From NCBI GenBank assembly GCA_017996675.1, contig JAGOGN010000083.1, forward strand, positions 1-6,682: 6,682 bases of DNA. Direction: 5' to 3'. The notes under the pieces were generated by a model. That model was given only the letters and a program-made list of their open reading frames with translations, searched no databases and was not told where the DNA came from. The stretch is from Lachnospiraceae bacterium. Lineage in GTDB: Bacteria > Bacillota_A > Clostridia > Lachnospirales > Lachnospiraceae. Within the stretch, counting starts at the first letter, position 1. Every line of letters starts with the position of its first letter. Shown here in pieces: positions 1-6,086 of this stretch. The position numbers and the translations under genes are program-made.

Positions 1-1674
1 CTTCATGATGTAAAGAGAATTGTGCAAAGTATTCTGTCAAAGAGAATCGCACAGAATTCTTTAACCAGTTCTTTTGAATCTTTAGAGGCAATCTTAAAAA
101 ATATTGGTTGTGGAATTTTTGTAAAAGATTTTTCGACCAATGAAATTTTATTTCGAAATGAATTATATGGACGAGAAGTCAGTGCAGAACTGGAAAATCG
201 TAATATTTCCTTTCACGAAACAAGTTTTTTGAATGATACAGTGTTGGAAGAAGTATATATTCCGACTTCCAGACGCTGGTTTGATATGCGTTATGTTCAA
301 ATTGCCTGGGTGGATGGCAGACACGTTGTTTTGTGCACAGCGCATGAAGTAACAGATAAGAAAGTTTATCAGCAAAAAATAGAAAACAGTGCAAACAGTG
401 ATTTCCTGACAGGTCTTTATAATCGTATGCGCTGTGAAGAGGATTTAAGAATCGCCATTCGTGAATCTGTAACCAATAAGGGAGAAGGAGCAGTTCTTTT
501 TATCGACCTGGATGACTTTAAACACATTAATGATGGATTAGGTCATCAATATGGAGATGTATTACTAAAAGCAATTTCTTCCAGTCTGAAAAAAATCCCA
601 GGAGTGAGCAGTAACTGTTACCGAATGGGTGGCGATGAATTTATTATTTTAGTTACCAATCAGAATTATGGTTACTTTGAAGAGATTCTTGAGGGTGTAG
701 TAGCAATTTTTTCCAAACCATGGTCTCTAAAAGGAGCAGAATATTACTGTACCATGAGCATGGGAGTAGTGAGATTTCCAAGTGACGGAACGACAGTTGA
801 GGATATCATTCGAAAAGCAGATATTGCTTTATTGGAAGCAAAAAAATGCGGAAAAAACCGCGTAGAGTTCTATGATGCGAATGTTGCCCAGACAGATGTA
901 AAAAGACTGGATATGGAAAAATATATGAGAGCCGCATCCATAAATCCGGAGGAAGAGTTCGAGGTTTATTATCAACCTATTTTTGATATCTCTATTCCAG
1001 GACATCCATGTACTGGTGCAGAAGCACTGATTCGATGGAATTCGGCGAACTTAGGTTTTATTTCTCCAATGGAATTTATTCCACTTGCAGAATATTTAGG
1101 ATTGATTACACCAATTGGAAGCTATGTTTTAGAAGAATCCTGCAGGCGCTGCAAACTGTGGAATGATTTAGGTCACCCTAATTATAAAATTAATGTGAAT
1201 CTATCCATCATACAATTATTACAAAATGATATGTTGGATACGTTAAAAGATATTCTGGAACGAACGGGAATTAACCCTCAAAACCTCACCATTGAGGTAA
1301 CGGAAGGGTTGGCCGTAAATGATATGGATTACATGAAGAAAATTCTCCAAAACGTGAAGGAATTGGGAATTCGAGTTGCCTTAGACGACTTTGGTACCGG
1401 ATATTCTTCCCTGAAGCATATTCATGAACTACCAATTGATATTATTAAAGTGGATCGTTGCTTTGTAGAAGATGTTGGGAAAGATGAATTTTCTGAAGTA
1501 TTTATTAAAATGGTATCCGAGCTTGCAAAAGCAATTGGAGTCAATGTTTGTGTAGAGGGTGTCGAAGTAGAAGAACAGTTTGCGATCATGGAAAAGTTAA
1601 AGGTCAATATGGTTCAGGGATTTTATTTCGACAAGCCAATGAAGTTAATTGATTTTGAGGAAAAATATGTATGA
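1..1674 (+). CDS. PAS-GGDEF-EAL c-di-GMP signalling protein, 5' partial
   Basis: This is a predicted bifunctional cyclic-di-GMP enzyme: GGDEF domains make c-di-GMP from GTP and EAL domains hydrolyse it. The frame is open to base 1 and reads LHDVKRI before the first possible start (GTG at 22). That string resembles the end of a PAS domain, so the gene very probably begins upstream. Numbering from GTG 22, a PAS-like domain covers about 15-118 and ends HEVTDKK. The GGDEF domain covers about 125-285, with metal-site D162 in FIDLDDF and an intact GGDEF at 203-207. The EAL domain covers about 310-545, with EAL at 334-336, N393, E425, DDFGTG at 455-460, K476, E512 and Q532. Both active sites look complete. 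The product-inhibition RxxD motif is absent, since VSSN occupies its place. No membrane segment is visible in this part. A separate promoter follows the stop, so it is probably not in the rib operon. Confidence 0.95.
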   Translation, partial: LHDVKRIVQSILSKRIAQNSLTSSFESLEAILKNIGCGIFVKDFSTNEILFRNELYGREVSAELENRNISFHETSFLNDTVLEEVYIPTSRRWFDMRYVQIAWVDGRHVVLCTAHEVTDKKVYQQKIENSANSDFLTGLYNRMRCEEDLRIAIRESVTNKGEGAVLFIDLDDFKHINDGLGHQYGDVLLKAISSSLKKIPGVSSNCYRMGGDEFIILVTNQNYGYFEEILEGVVAIFSKPWSLKGAEYYCTMSMGVVRFPSDGTTVEDIIRKADIALLEAKKCGKNRVEFYDANVAQTDVKRLDMEKYMRAASINPEEEFEVYYQPIFDISIPGHPCTGAEALIRWNSANLGFISPMEFIPLAEYLGLITPIGSYVLEESCRRCKLWNDLGHPNYKINVNLSIIQLLQNDMLDTLKDILERTGINPQNLTIEVTEGLAVNDMDYMKKILQNVKELGIRVALDDFGTGYSSLKHIHELPIDIIKVDRCFVEDVGKDEFSEVFIKMVSELAKAIGVNVCVEGVEVEEQFAIMEKLKVNMVQGFYFDKPMKLIDFEEKYV

Positions 1675-1697
1675 TCGAATGTTTTTTTGCAAAATAC

Positions 1698-1726
1698 TTG
1701 ACTTCATAGTGTAAAACCGTTATCCT
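1698..1726 (+). promoter_or_regulatory. Sigma-A type promoter of the riboflavin operon
   Basis: A -35 box TTGACT (1698-1703) and a -10 box TATCCT (1721-1726) are separated by exactly 17 bases. Transcription should begin near 1733, shortly before the FMN aptamer, which is the expected layout for a riboswitch-controlled operon. The assignment rests on match to consensus and position only. Confidence 0.8.
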
Positions 1727-1743
1727 ATGTTCAAATGAATAAA

Positions 1744-1860
1744 GTTCTTCAGGGCAGGGTGTGATTCCCTACCGGCGGTAAAGCCCGCGAGCCGAAAGGC
1801 ATGACTTGGTGACAGTAATGAATTCCAAGGCCGACAGTATAGTCTGGATGAAAGAAGAGA
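1744..1860 (+). promoter_or_regulatory. FMN riboswitch aptamer (RFN element)
   Basis: This RNA leader senses FMN and controls the downstream riboflavin genes. The hallmark conserved blocks are present in order: AGGGCAGGGTG (1751-1761), ATTCCCTACCGGCGGTA (1764-1780), a GCCCGCGAGCC block (1783-1793), ACTTGGTG (1803-1810), AATTCCAAGGCCGACAGTAT (1821-1840) and AGTCTGGATGAAAGAAGA (1841-1858). The closing helix P1 pairs TCTTC (1746-1750) with GAAGA (1854-1858). Known FMN riboswitches in Firmicutes act by premature termination when FMN is bound. A terminator 15 bases downstream fits that mode. Confidence 0.97.
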
Positions 1861-1874
1861 TCGTGTAATTTATG

Positions 1875-1909
1875 TGCTCTGGATTTGTAATATAATCCAG
1901 AGCATTTTT
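1875..1909 (+). terminator. Riboswitch expression-platform terminator
   Basis: An 11-bp perfect stem pairs 1875-1885 (TGCTCTGGATT) with 1894-1904 (AATCCAGAGCA) around an 8-base loop, and TTTTT follows at 1905-1909. It lies between the FMN aptamer and ribD, so it should stop transcription when FMN is bound. TCTGGAT also occurs at 1843-1849 inside the aptamer, and could pair with 1895-1901 as an alternative to this stem. Confidence 0.92.
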
Positions 1910-1924
1910 AAATGAAATCGTGAC

Positions 1925-1951
1925 GCGCCCTGAAAAGGAGGCGCATTTTTT
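1925..1951 (+). promoter_or_regulatory. Hairpin holding the ribD ribosome-binding site
   Basis: GCGCC (1925-1929) can pair with GGCGC (1940-1944). The stem and loop include the ribD Shine-Dalgarno AGGAGG (1936-1941), and TTTTTT (1946-1951) runs directly to the ATG. The short GC-rich stem with a T-run resembles a weak terminator, but it also hides the ribosome-binding site, so it may add a translational control step after the upstream terminator. The pairing is seen in the sequence; the role is inferred. Confidence 0.55.
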
Positions 1952-3076
1952 ATGCAAAAAGATGAGTATTATATGAGTATGGCAATTAAACTGGCTCAAA
2001 AGGGCAGGGGATGGACAAACCCTAATCCGATGGTGGGAGCGGTAATTGTCAAAGACGCGGTTGTTTTAGGGGAAGGGTATCATCAGCGTTTCGGCGGTGC
2101 ACATGCAGAAGTAGAAGCAATCAAGCAGGCGTATCAAAATGGATGCCAAAATCTAATCGGCGCAACGATTTATGTCACATTAGAACCCTGTTCTCATTTT
2201 GGAAAAACACCGCCTTGTGTAGATCGTATCATTCAGGAAGGATTTAGCAGAGTGGTAATTGGAATGATTGATCCGAATCCTTTGGTATGCGGGCAAGGAA
2301 TTCAAAAGCTTAAAAAACAGGGAATCGAAGTTTTAGTAGGGGTATTAAATCAAGATTGTGAACGGTTGAATGAAATATTTTTGTATGGAATCAAGAATCA
2401 GATTTCCTGTGTTCACTATAAAACTGCAATGACCTTGGATGGAAAAATTCGAACAGTGGCAAAGCAGTCGCAATGGATTTCTTGTGAAGAATCTAGAAGA
2501 GAAGTGCAGGAAATGAGAAGTATTCATAAAGGCATTCTGGTCGGAGTGCAAACAGTATGCGAAGATGATCCAAAGCTGACCTGCCGACTGGATTCTTGTC
2601 GTCAACCAGTTCGAATTATCGTAGATAGTACTTTGAGAATTCCCCAAATGTCTTATGTGGTACAGTCTGCAAAAGAATATCCAACGCTCATTGCAACACT
2701 GAAAAGTCCAGATCAATATCCAGACTGGATGAAAGATGCAGGAGTGGAACTGATAACGGTAAGAGAAAAAAATGGAACATGTGATTTGCGACATTTGATG
2801 GAGGAAACCTACAAAATGGGAATCGATTCTATTTTATTAGAGGGTGGACCAACACTGGCAGCGTCTGCATTTGAAGAAGGAATTGTATGTTTTTTTACGG
2901 GGTATTATGCGCCACTTTTTTTTGGAGGAGAAGCGGCTATTGGTCCGATTGGAGGAAATGGTGTGAATCAAATCAAAGAAGCTTATCAACTAGAGGAAAT
3001 GAAGGTATCATTTTGTGGCAAAGATCTGAAAGTGGAAGGGAAGGTGAAATATCCAGATGTTTACTGGAATCATTGA
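1952..3076 (+). CDS. ribD: Bifunctional pyrimidine deaminase/reductase RibD
   Basis: This cytosolic enzyme carries out two successive riboflavin steps: zinc-dependent deamination of the diaminopyrimidine made from GTP, then NADPH-dependent reduction of its ribosyl side chain. At 374 aa it is of usual family length. The N-terminal deaminase (about 1-145) has the HAE motif at 51-53 with zinc ligand H51 and catalytic E53. Its other zinc ligands, C80 and C89, lie in PCSHFGKTPPC (79-89). The C-terminal reductase (about 150-374) has KTAMTLDGK (157-165), a VGVQTVCEDDP stretch and LLEGGPTL with EGG at 297-299. ATG 1952 is chosen because AGGAGG lies 10 bases upstream; in-frame ATGs at codons 8 and 10 would remove conserved N-terminal sequence. 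It is the first gene of the operon and overlaps ribE by 20 bases, suggesting coupled translation. Confidence 0.98.
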   Translation: MQKDEYYMSMAIKLAQKGRGWTNPNPMVGAVIVKDAVVLGEGYHQRFGGAHAEVEAIKQAYQNGCQNLIGATIYVTLEPCSHFGKTPPCVDRIIQEGFSRVVIGMIDPNPLVCGQGIQKLKKQGIEVLVGVLNQDCERLNEIFLYGIKNQISCVHYKTAMTLDGKIRTVAKQSQWISCEESRREVQEMRSIHKGILVGVQTVCEDDPKLTCRLDSCRQPVRIIVDSTLRIPQMSYVVQSAKEYPTLIATLKSPDQYPDWMKDAGVELITVREKNGTCDLRHLMEETYKMGIDSILLEGGPTLAASAFEEGIVCFFTGYYAPLFFGGEAAIGPIGGNGVNQIKEAYQLEEMKVSFCGKDLKVEGKVKYPDVYWNH

Positions 3077-3704
3077 AGAATTAGGGATGGTGACTCAGAT
3101 TCAGCAAAAGCCGGAAGGAATCCAACTAACAATTTCTTGTAAAGAAGTTTTGCACGAAACGATGATTGGGGACAGTATTGCCTGCAACGGGGTATGCCTG
3201 ACAGTGACCAAGCTGATTGCGGGTGGATTCATAGCAGATGTGATGAATGAAACTGCAAAAGTGACCAATGTGGGAGCACTCAAACTGCATTCTATGGTGA
3301 ACTTAGAGCGTGCGATGGCCGCAAATGGTCGATTTTCTGGGCATATTGTAAGTGGACATATTGATTGTCAGGAAGAAGTTCTAAAAGTAGTTCCAGATGG
3401 GTTTGCAATTATACTGCAACTATCCAAAAGCAAAGAAATACAAAAAAATATTGTTCTTAGAGGTTCTATAACCATAAACGGTGTGAGCCTTACAGTAATG
3501 GAGAATACACCAACTTCTTTTTGCGTTTCAATCATTCCTCATACCCAGAAAGAGACTAATTTGCAATTTTTGAAGGTTAAGGATCGAGTCAATATTGAAG
3601 TGGATATTTTTAGTAAATATATACAAAGTTTTTTAGGAAACTCAGTGGAAGAAAAAAAGGAATCAAGGATTAGCGAATCTTTTTTAAGAGCAAATGGATT
3701 TTAA
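3057..3704 (+). CDS. ribE: Riboflavin synthase (alpha subunit)
   Basis: Riboflavin synthase joins two molecules of 6,7-dimethyl-8-ribityllumazine to give riboflavin and a pyrimidine that is recycled by RibH. The 215-aa protein begins with the family signature MFTGIIEELG and has two tandem lumazine-binding barrels. The first carries GDSIACNGVCLTV and the sequence MNET. The second starts near residue 95 with GHIVSGHID and contains GSITINGVSLTV and IPHTQKETNL. The repeated NGV-LTV pattern marks the internal duplication. ATG 3057 lies inside the end of ribD, 20 bases before its stop ends, with AAGGTG (3041-3046) as a modest ribosome-binding site. Its TAA stop (3702-3704) runs into the strong AAGGAGG of ribBA, so translation of these genes is likely coupled. 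The gene is called ribE in Bacillus-style naming and ribC in enteric naming. Confidence 0.98.
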   Translation: MFTGIIEELGMVTQIQQKPEGIQLTISCKEVLHETMIGDSIACNGVCLTVTKLIAGGFIADVMNETAKVTNVGALKLHSMVNLERAMAANGRFSGHIVSGHIDCQEEVLKVVPDGFAIILQLSKSKEIQKNIVLRGSITINGVSLTVMENTPTSFCVSIIPHTQKETNLQFLKVKDRVNIEVDIFSKYIQSFLGNSVEEKKESRISESFLRANGF

Positions 3705-3715
3705 GGAGGAAAAAA

Positions 3716-4909
3716 ATGGTTACGATATCAAAAACAAGAGAATTAATTGACGAGTTAAGAATGGGTCACATGATTATCATTATGGACGATGAGAATCGAG
3801 AAAATGAAGGAGATGTCATTTGCCCAGCACAGTTTGCAACTTTGGAGCATGTAAACTTTATGGCCGCACATGCAAGAGGTCTGATTTGCATGCCAATGAG
3901 CAAGGAGTATGTGGAGAAATTGGGTCTTTCACCAATGTGTGCAGTGAATAAAGATAATCATGAAACAGCATTTACTCAGTCCATTGATCATGTATCCACT
4001 ACAACAGGTATATCTTCCTACGAACGCTCTGTTACTGCAATGCGTGCGGTAACGGATTCCAAAGAAGATTTTCGAACTCCAGGTCACATGTTTCCATTGG
4101 CAGCAAAAGACGGGGGTGTGCTGGTTCGCAATGGCCATACAGAGGCAACTGTGGATTTTATGAAATTAGCAGGTCTAGAACCGATTGGATTATGTTGTGA
4201 AATTATAAAAGACGATGGAATGATGGCGAGAAAAGAAGATTTATTATCATTTGCACATAAACATCAGCTCAAAGTTGGAACGATTGAAGATTTAATTCTG
4301 TATCGCAAAAATACGGAAAAATATATGGAAATTGCTGCAAAAGCATTGCTGCCAACAAAATATGGTGATTTTACCATGTACGGTTTTAGGAATCCATACA
4401 CGAAGCAAGAACAAGTCGCGTTAGTAATGGGAGATATTGCTTCAAAAGAAAATGTCCTATGCAGAGTTCACTCAGAATGCCTAACAGGTGACAGCTTTGG
4501 CTCAAGACGTTGTGATTGTGGAGAGCAGTATGAAGCTGCAATGAAAGAAATCGCCAAAGAAAAGTGCGGAGTCCAAATCTATTTAAGACAGGAAGGACGA
4601 GGAATCGGTCTTTTAAATAAAATTAAAGCATATGAATTACAAGATCTAGGGTTTGATACCGTAGATGCAAATATTAAGCTAGGATTTGAAGCTGATTTAC
4701 GAGATTACTCAGATGCTGCTCAAATGTTACGGGCACTTGGAGTACAAAGTGTAACTTTGATGACAAACAATAAAGAAAAAGAAGATGGTTTGGAAAGTTA
4801 CGGAATACCAGTTACAAAAAGAATACCAATTCAGATTGAGGCAAATAAGAATAATTTGTTCTACCTAAAAACCAAAATGGAACGAATGGGACACATTGTA
4901 AATTATTAA
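3716..4909 (+). CDS. ribBA: DHBP synthase / GTP cyclohydrolase II fusion
   Basis: This fusion supplies both entry branches of riboflavin synthesis. The N-terminal RibB half makes 3,4-dihydroxy-2-butanone 4-phosphate from ribulose 5-phosphate. The C-terminal RibA half opens GTP to the diaminopyrimidine used by RibD. RibB (about 1-200) shows the acidic metal/substrate motif [10 protein letters not shown] (24-33), the [12 protein letters not shown] segment, PGHMFPL and GHTEA (140-144, with H141). RibA (about 205-397) shows zinc cysteines C255, C266 and C268 in [14 protein letters not shown], then [24 protein letters not shown] and the MTNNKEK segment, where most family members have a Pro after the NN. 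All main catalytic residues appear present, so both halves should be active. At 397 aa it is full length. AAGGAGG at 3703-3709, six bases before the ATG, fixes the start. Confidence 0.98.
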   Translation: MVTISKTRELIDELRMGHMIIIMDDENRENEGDVICPAQFATLEHVNFMAAHARGLICMPMSKEYVEKLGLSPMCAVNKDNHETAFTQSIDHVSTTTGISSYERSVTAMRAVTDSKEDFRTPGHMFPLAAKDGGVLVRNGHTEATVDFMKLAGLEPIGLCCEIIKDDGMMARKEDLLSFAHKHQLKVGTIEDLILYRKNTEKYMEIAAKALLPTKYGDFTMYGFRNPYTKQEQVALVMGDIASKENVLCRVHSECLTGDSFGSRRCDCGEQYEAAMKEIAKEKCGVQIYLRQEGRGIGLLNKIKAYELQDLGFDTVDANIKLGFEADLRDYSDAAQMLRALGVQSVTLMTNNKEKEDGLESYGIPVTKRIPIQIEANKNNLFYLKTKMERMGHIVNY

Positions 4910-4949
4910 AGAGGAAGCATTTAAAAATAAGAAAGAAGAGGATTATAGC

Positions 4950-5414
4950 ATGCAGGTATTAGAAGGAAAATTAGTAGCAAAGGATATGAAAGTAGGAATC
5001 GTGATAGCAAGATTCAATGAGTTTATTGGTGGAAAGTTGCTAGAAGGTGCAATCGACGCATTAACCAGACATGGAATGGATCGTGAGGACATTACGGTTG
5101 CGTGGGTACCGGGTGCATTTGAAATTCCATTAATTGCACAGCAAATGGCAGCAAAAGAGGAATGGGATGCCATTATTTGTCTTGGAGCTGTCATTCGCGG
5201 AACCACTTCCCATTATGATTATGTTTGTGCGGAAGTATCGAAAGGGATTGCGCAAGTAATGTTAAATGCTAACAAGCCTGTACTTTTTGGCGTATTAACA
5301 ACGGATACCATTGAGCAGGCAATTGAGCGAGCAGGTACAAAAGCGGGAAACAAAGGATTTGACTGTGGTGTAAGTGCAATAGAAATGGTTCAGTTAATTA
5401 GACAGTTTGCATAA
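4950..5414 (+). CDS. ribH: 6,7-dimethyl-8-ribityllumazine synthase
   Basis: Lumazine synthase condenses the RibD-derived ribitylaminopyrimidine with 3,4-dihydroxy-2-butanone 4-phosphate from RibB, forming the substrate of RibE. Family members assemble as pentamers or 60-subunit shells, sometimes enclosing riboflavin synthase. The 154-aa sequence shows ARFNEFI (20-26), VPGAFEIP (53-60), [14 protein letters not shown] (79-92) with the catalytic histidine at H88, and [11 protein letters not shown] followed by [15 protein letters not shown]. The following GFDCG replaces the more usual G-E-A-A, a minor oddity. The ATG has AAGAGG (4936-4941) eight bases upstream and follows ribBA after a 40-base gap with no promoter or terminator evident, so it is the last gene of the operon. 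No hairpin terminator is visible after its stop, leaving possible readthrough into the next unit. Confidence 0.98.
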   Translation: MQVLEGKLVAKDMKVGIVIARFNEFIGGKLLEGAIDALTRHGMDREDITVAWVPGAFEIPLIAQQMAAKEEWDAIICLGAVIRGTTSHYDYVCAEVSKGIAQVMLNANKPVLFGVLTTDTIEQAIERAGTKAGNKGFDCGVSAIEMVQLIRQFA

Positions 5415-5428
5415 TCATTATTTCAAAC

Positions 5429-5457
5429 TTTACCAACGAATGGAATTGTGTTATACT
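5429..5457 (+). promoter_or_regulatory. Promoter of the first leader unit
   Basis: TTTACC (5429-5434) and TATACT (5452-5457) are spaced by 17 bases, and TG at 5449-5450 makes an extended -10 (TGTTATACT). Transcription would begin near 5464, about 23 bases before the short upstream ORF at 5487. This makes the unit independent of the rib operon. The call rests on consensus match only. Confidence 0.72.
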
Positions 5458-5486
5458 TTAAGAAAATTAAGGAAGGGGGATCTTAT

Positions 5487-5513
5487 ATGAGGAGAGCCGT
5501 TAAGACTGCATAG
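5487..5513 (+). CDS. 8-codon leader peptide ORF, unit 1
   Basis: ATG 5487 to TAG 5511-5513 encodes MRRAVKTA. A purine-rich ribosome-binding site, GGAAGGGGGA (5471-5480), lies seven bases upstream, so translation is plausible. The stop codon forms the first three bases of the 5' arm of the downstream hairpin. A terminating or stalled ribosome would therefore melt that hairpin. The second unit has an ORF of exactly the same length, also ending Thr-Ala-TAG. This supports a leader peptide rather than chance, but no peptide product is known to me. Its function is inferred. Confidence 0.6.
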   Translation: MRRAVKTA

Positions 5514-5561
5514 CACTGGCTATTGCAATCATTAAAAATTGTAGATAGCCATTGCTAATCC
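5505..5561 (+). repeat. Leader hairpin module, copy 1 (GGCTAT/ATAGCC)
   Basis: TAGCACTGGCTAT (5511-5523) pairs with ATAGCCATTGCTA (5545-5557) over 13 positions with one C.T mismatch (5516/5552). CAAT (5526-5529) with ATTG (5538-5541) extends it inward. There is no T-run after it, so it does not look like a terminator. Bases 5505-5527 match 6007-6029 at 19 of 23 positions, and 5545-5561 match 6037-6053 at 14 of 17. Copy 1 has a loop region 10 bases longer. The pair T5517-A5551 corresponds to A6019-T6043 in copy 2, a compensatory change that supports a conserved RNA stem. Confidence 0.75.
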
Positions 5562-5582
5562 TAGCATAAAAATTTAGGAGGG
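5553..5582 (+). promoter_or_regulatory. Competing pairings over the ribosome-binding site, unit 1
   Basis: TCCTAG (5559-5564) can pair with TTAGGA (5574-5579), which overlaps the Shine-Dalgarno AGGAGGG (5576-5582) of the 99-aa gene. The same bases can instead enter a small hairpin, TGCTA (5553-5557) with TAGCA (5562-5566). That hairpin requires the TGCTA that otherwise closes the leader hairpin. The three pairings are mutually exclusive in part, as expected of a translational switch. The base pairing is seen; the switching is inferred. Confidence 0.5.
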
Positions 5583-5586
5583 CAAT

Positions 5587-5886
5587 ATGGGCTATGTAAG
5601 AGCAGAACAGATTCTGCCAGAAGAAATTATTCACTTGATTCAACAATATGTTGACGGAGAGTGCATTTATATTCCAAGACGTTTAAATGAGCGGACAGAA
5701 TGGGGCACAAAAACCGGAATTCGTAAGGATCTCGCAACGAGAAATCAGGATATCTATTCGGACTATGAACGAGGATATTCCATGGAACAACTGGCATATC
5801 GTTATTATTTGTCAGAGAAGAGCATACAACGAATTATTTATCAGATGAAGCGAATTTCGTTAACAGATGAGCCAATACCACTATAA
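5587..5886 (+). CDS. CD3324-like small helix-turn-helix protein
   Basis: A 99-aa protein that I recognise by its sequence pattern as belonging to the CD3324-like family of small Firmicute proteins with no defined function. The N-terminal part reads MGYVRAEQILP and continues to YVDGECIYIPRR (21-32), followed by WGTKTGIRKDLATRN (39-53). The C-terminal part (about 60-89) is a likely helix-turn-helix: YERGYSMEQLAYRYYLS, then EKSIQRIIYQMK, a pattern like Mor-type or sigma region 4 DNA-binding folds. A role as a DNA-binding regulator is plausible but unproven. No signal peptide or membrane segment is seen. AGGAGGG (5576-5582) just upstream fixes the start. The gene has its own promoter, leader ORF and terminator, and the terminator's 5' arm encodes its last residues. 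Confidence 0.85.
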   Translation: MGYVRAEQILPEEIIHLIQQYVDGECIYIPRRLNERTEWGTKTGIRKDLATRNQDIYSDYERGYSMEQLAYRYYLSEKSIQRIIYQMKRISLTDEPIPL

Positions 5887-5910
5887 GAAGGTATTGGCTT
5901 ATTTTTTTTT
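5867..5910 (+). terminator. Intrinsic terminator overlapping the end of the 99-aa gene
   Basis: Bases 5867-5879 pair with 5890-5902 over 13 bp, including one G.T wobble. The core is AGCCAATACC with GGTATTGGCT. The loop is 10 bases, and nine consecutive Ts fill 5902-5910. The 5' arm lies inside the coding sequence and the TAA stop (5884-5886) is in the loop, so a ribosome finishing the gene would cover the hairpin. Confidence 0.93.
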
Positions 5911-5946
5911 AGAAAAAAGCTTGAGGTAGAAGAGAAACAAAAAGGT

Positions 5947-5955
5947 TGCTATAGT
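5947..5955 (+). promoter_or_regulatory. Extended -10 promoter of the second leader unit
   Basis: TGCTATAGT (5947-5955) is an extended -10 element, 33 bases before the short leader ORF at 5989. No good -35 is found at 17 bases' spacing; TTGAGG (5921-5926) is too far at 23. The first unit has the same kind of extended -10 at a similar distance from its leader ORF, which raises confidence somewhat. Confidence 0.55.
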
Positions 5956-5988
5956 GTTAGTAGAAAGTTGAAAGGGGAAATACACGAT

Positions 5989-6015
5989 ATGACTACACCT
6001 TATTACACTGCTTAG
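5989..6015 (+). CDS. 8-codon leader peptide ORF, unit 2
   Basis: ATG 5989 to TAG 6013-6015 encodes MTTPYYTA. AAAGGGG (5971-5977) lies 11 bases upstream as a ribosome-binding site, slightly far but usable. The length is identical to the first leader ORF, and both end in an ACT codon, a GCN codon and TAG. The first five residues after Met differ completely, so what is kept is length, the last two residues and the junction of stop codon and hairpin. Function is inferred. Confidence 0.62.
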   Translation: MTTPYYTA

Positions 6016-6053
6016 CAAAGGCTATAGCAGAAGAAAATAGCCTTTGCATATCC
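6007..6053 (+). repeat. Leader hairpin module, copy 2 (GGCTAT/ATAGCC)
   Basis: GCAAAGGCTAT (6015-6025) pairs perfectly with ATAGCCTTTGC (6037-6047), 11 bp around an 11-base loop. The last base of the leader ORF's stop codon is the first base of the stem. No T-run follows, so it is not a normal terminator. As in copy 1, a second GCA (6027-6029) lies just past the GGCTAT core. It can form a weaker alternative stem with the same 3' arm, GCA plus AAG (6031-6033) against CTTTGC (6042-6047). Confidence 0.78.
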
Positions 6054-6086
6054 ATTTTAAATAGAAAAGGGAGATGCAGGATGTGC
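6046..6086 (+). promoter_or_regulatory. Pairings over the start region, unit 2
   Basis: GCATATCC (6046-6053) can pair with GGATGTGC (6079-6086), 8 bp with one wobble, covering the ATG at 6081. Alternatively TCC and TTTT (6051-6058) pair with AAAA and GGA (6065-6072), covering the Shine-Dalgarno AGGGAG (6068-6073). The first pairing shares GC 6046-6047 with the leader hairpin. This resembles unit 1 in logic, though the details differ. The roles are inferred. Confidence 0.42.

Noticed and set aside
22..24. GTG as the true start of the GGDEF-EAL gene
   Set aside because: The frame is open to base 1, the upstream residues look like a PAS ending, and only a weak, close purine stretch precedes the GTG. 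The gene is better treated as cut by the window edge.
1682..1688. Run of seven Ts as a terminator after the GGDEF-EAL gene
   Set aside because: No convincing stem could be found just upstream, so the T-run alone does not support a terminator.
2345..2794. 149-codon minus-strand open frame inside ribD
   Set aside because: It is antisense to a strongly conserved enzyme gene, shows no recognisable family pattern, and is best explained as a shadow of ribD. The other minus-strand frames are similar.
2887..3084. 65-codon plus-strand frame across the ribD-ribE junction
   Set aside because: It is out of frame with both conserved genes and low in recognisable sequence, and no Shine-Dalgarno fits it better than the ribE start at 3057.
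4790..5414. Small departures from consensus in RibBA (Lys where Pro is usual after NN) and RibH (GFDCG)
   Set aside because: They are not at the main catalytic or zinc residues and look like ordinary lineage variation.
5921..5926. TTGAGG as the -35 box of the second unit
   Set aside because: The gap to TATAGT is 23 bases, outside the working range, so only the extended -10 is called.
5505..6053. CRISPR-like or mobile-element repeat pair
   Set aside because: There are only two copies, spaced by a gene, with no target duplications or cas or transposase genes. The shared parts coincide with a stop codon and an RNA stem, which favours a leader element. A dispersed palindromic repeat cannot be excluded without the genome.
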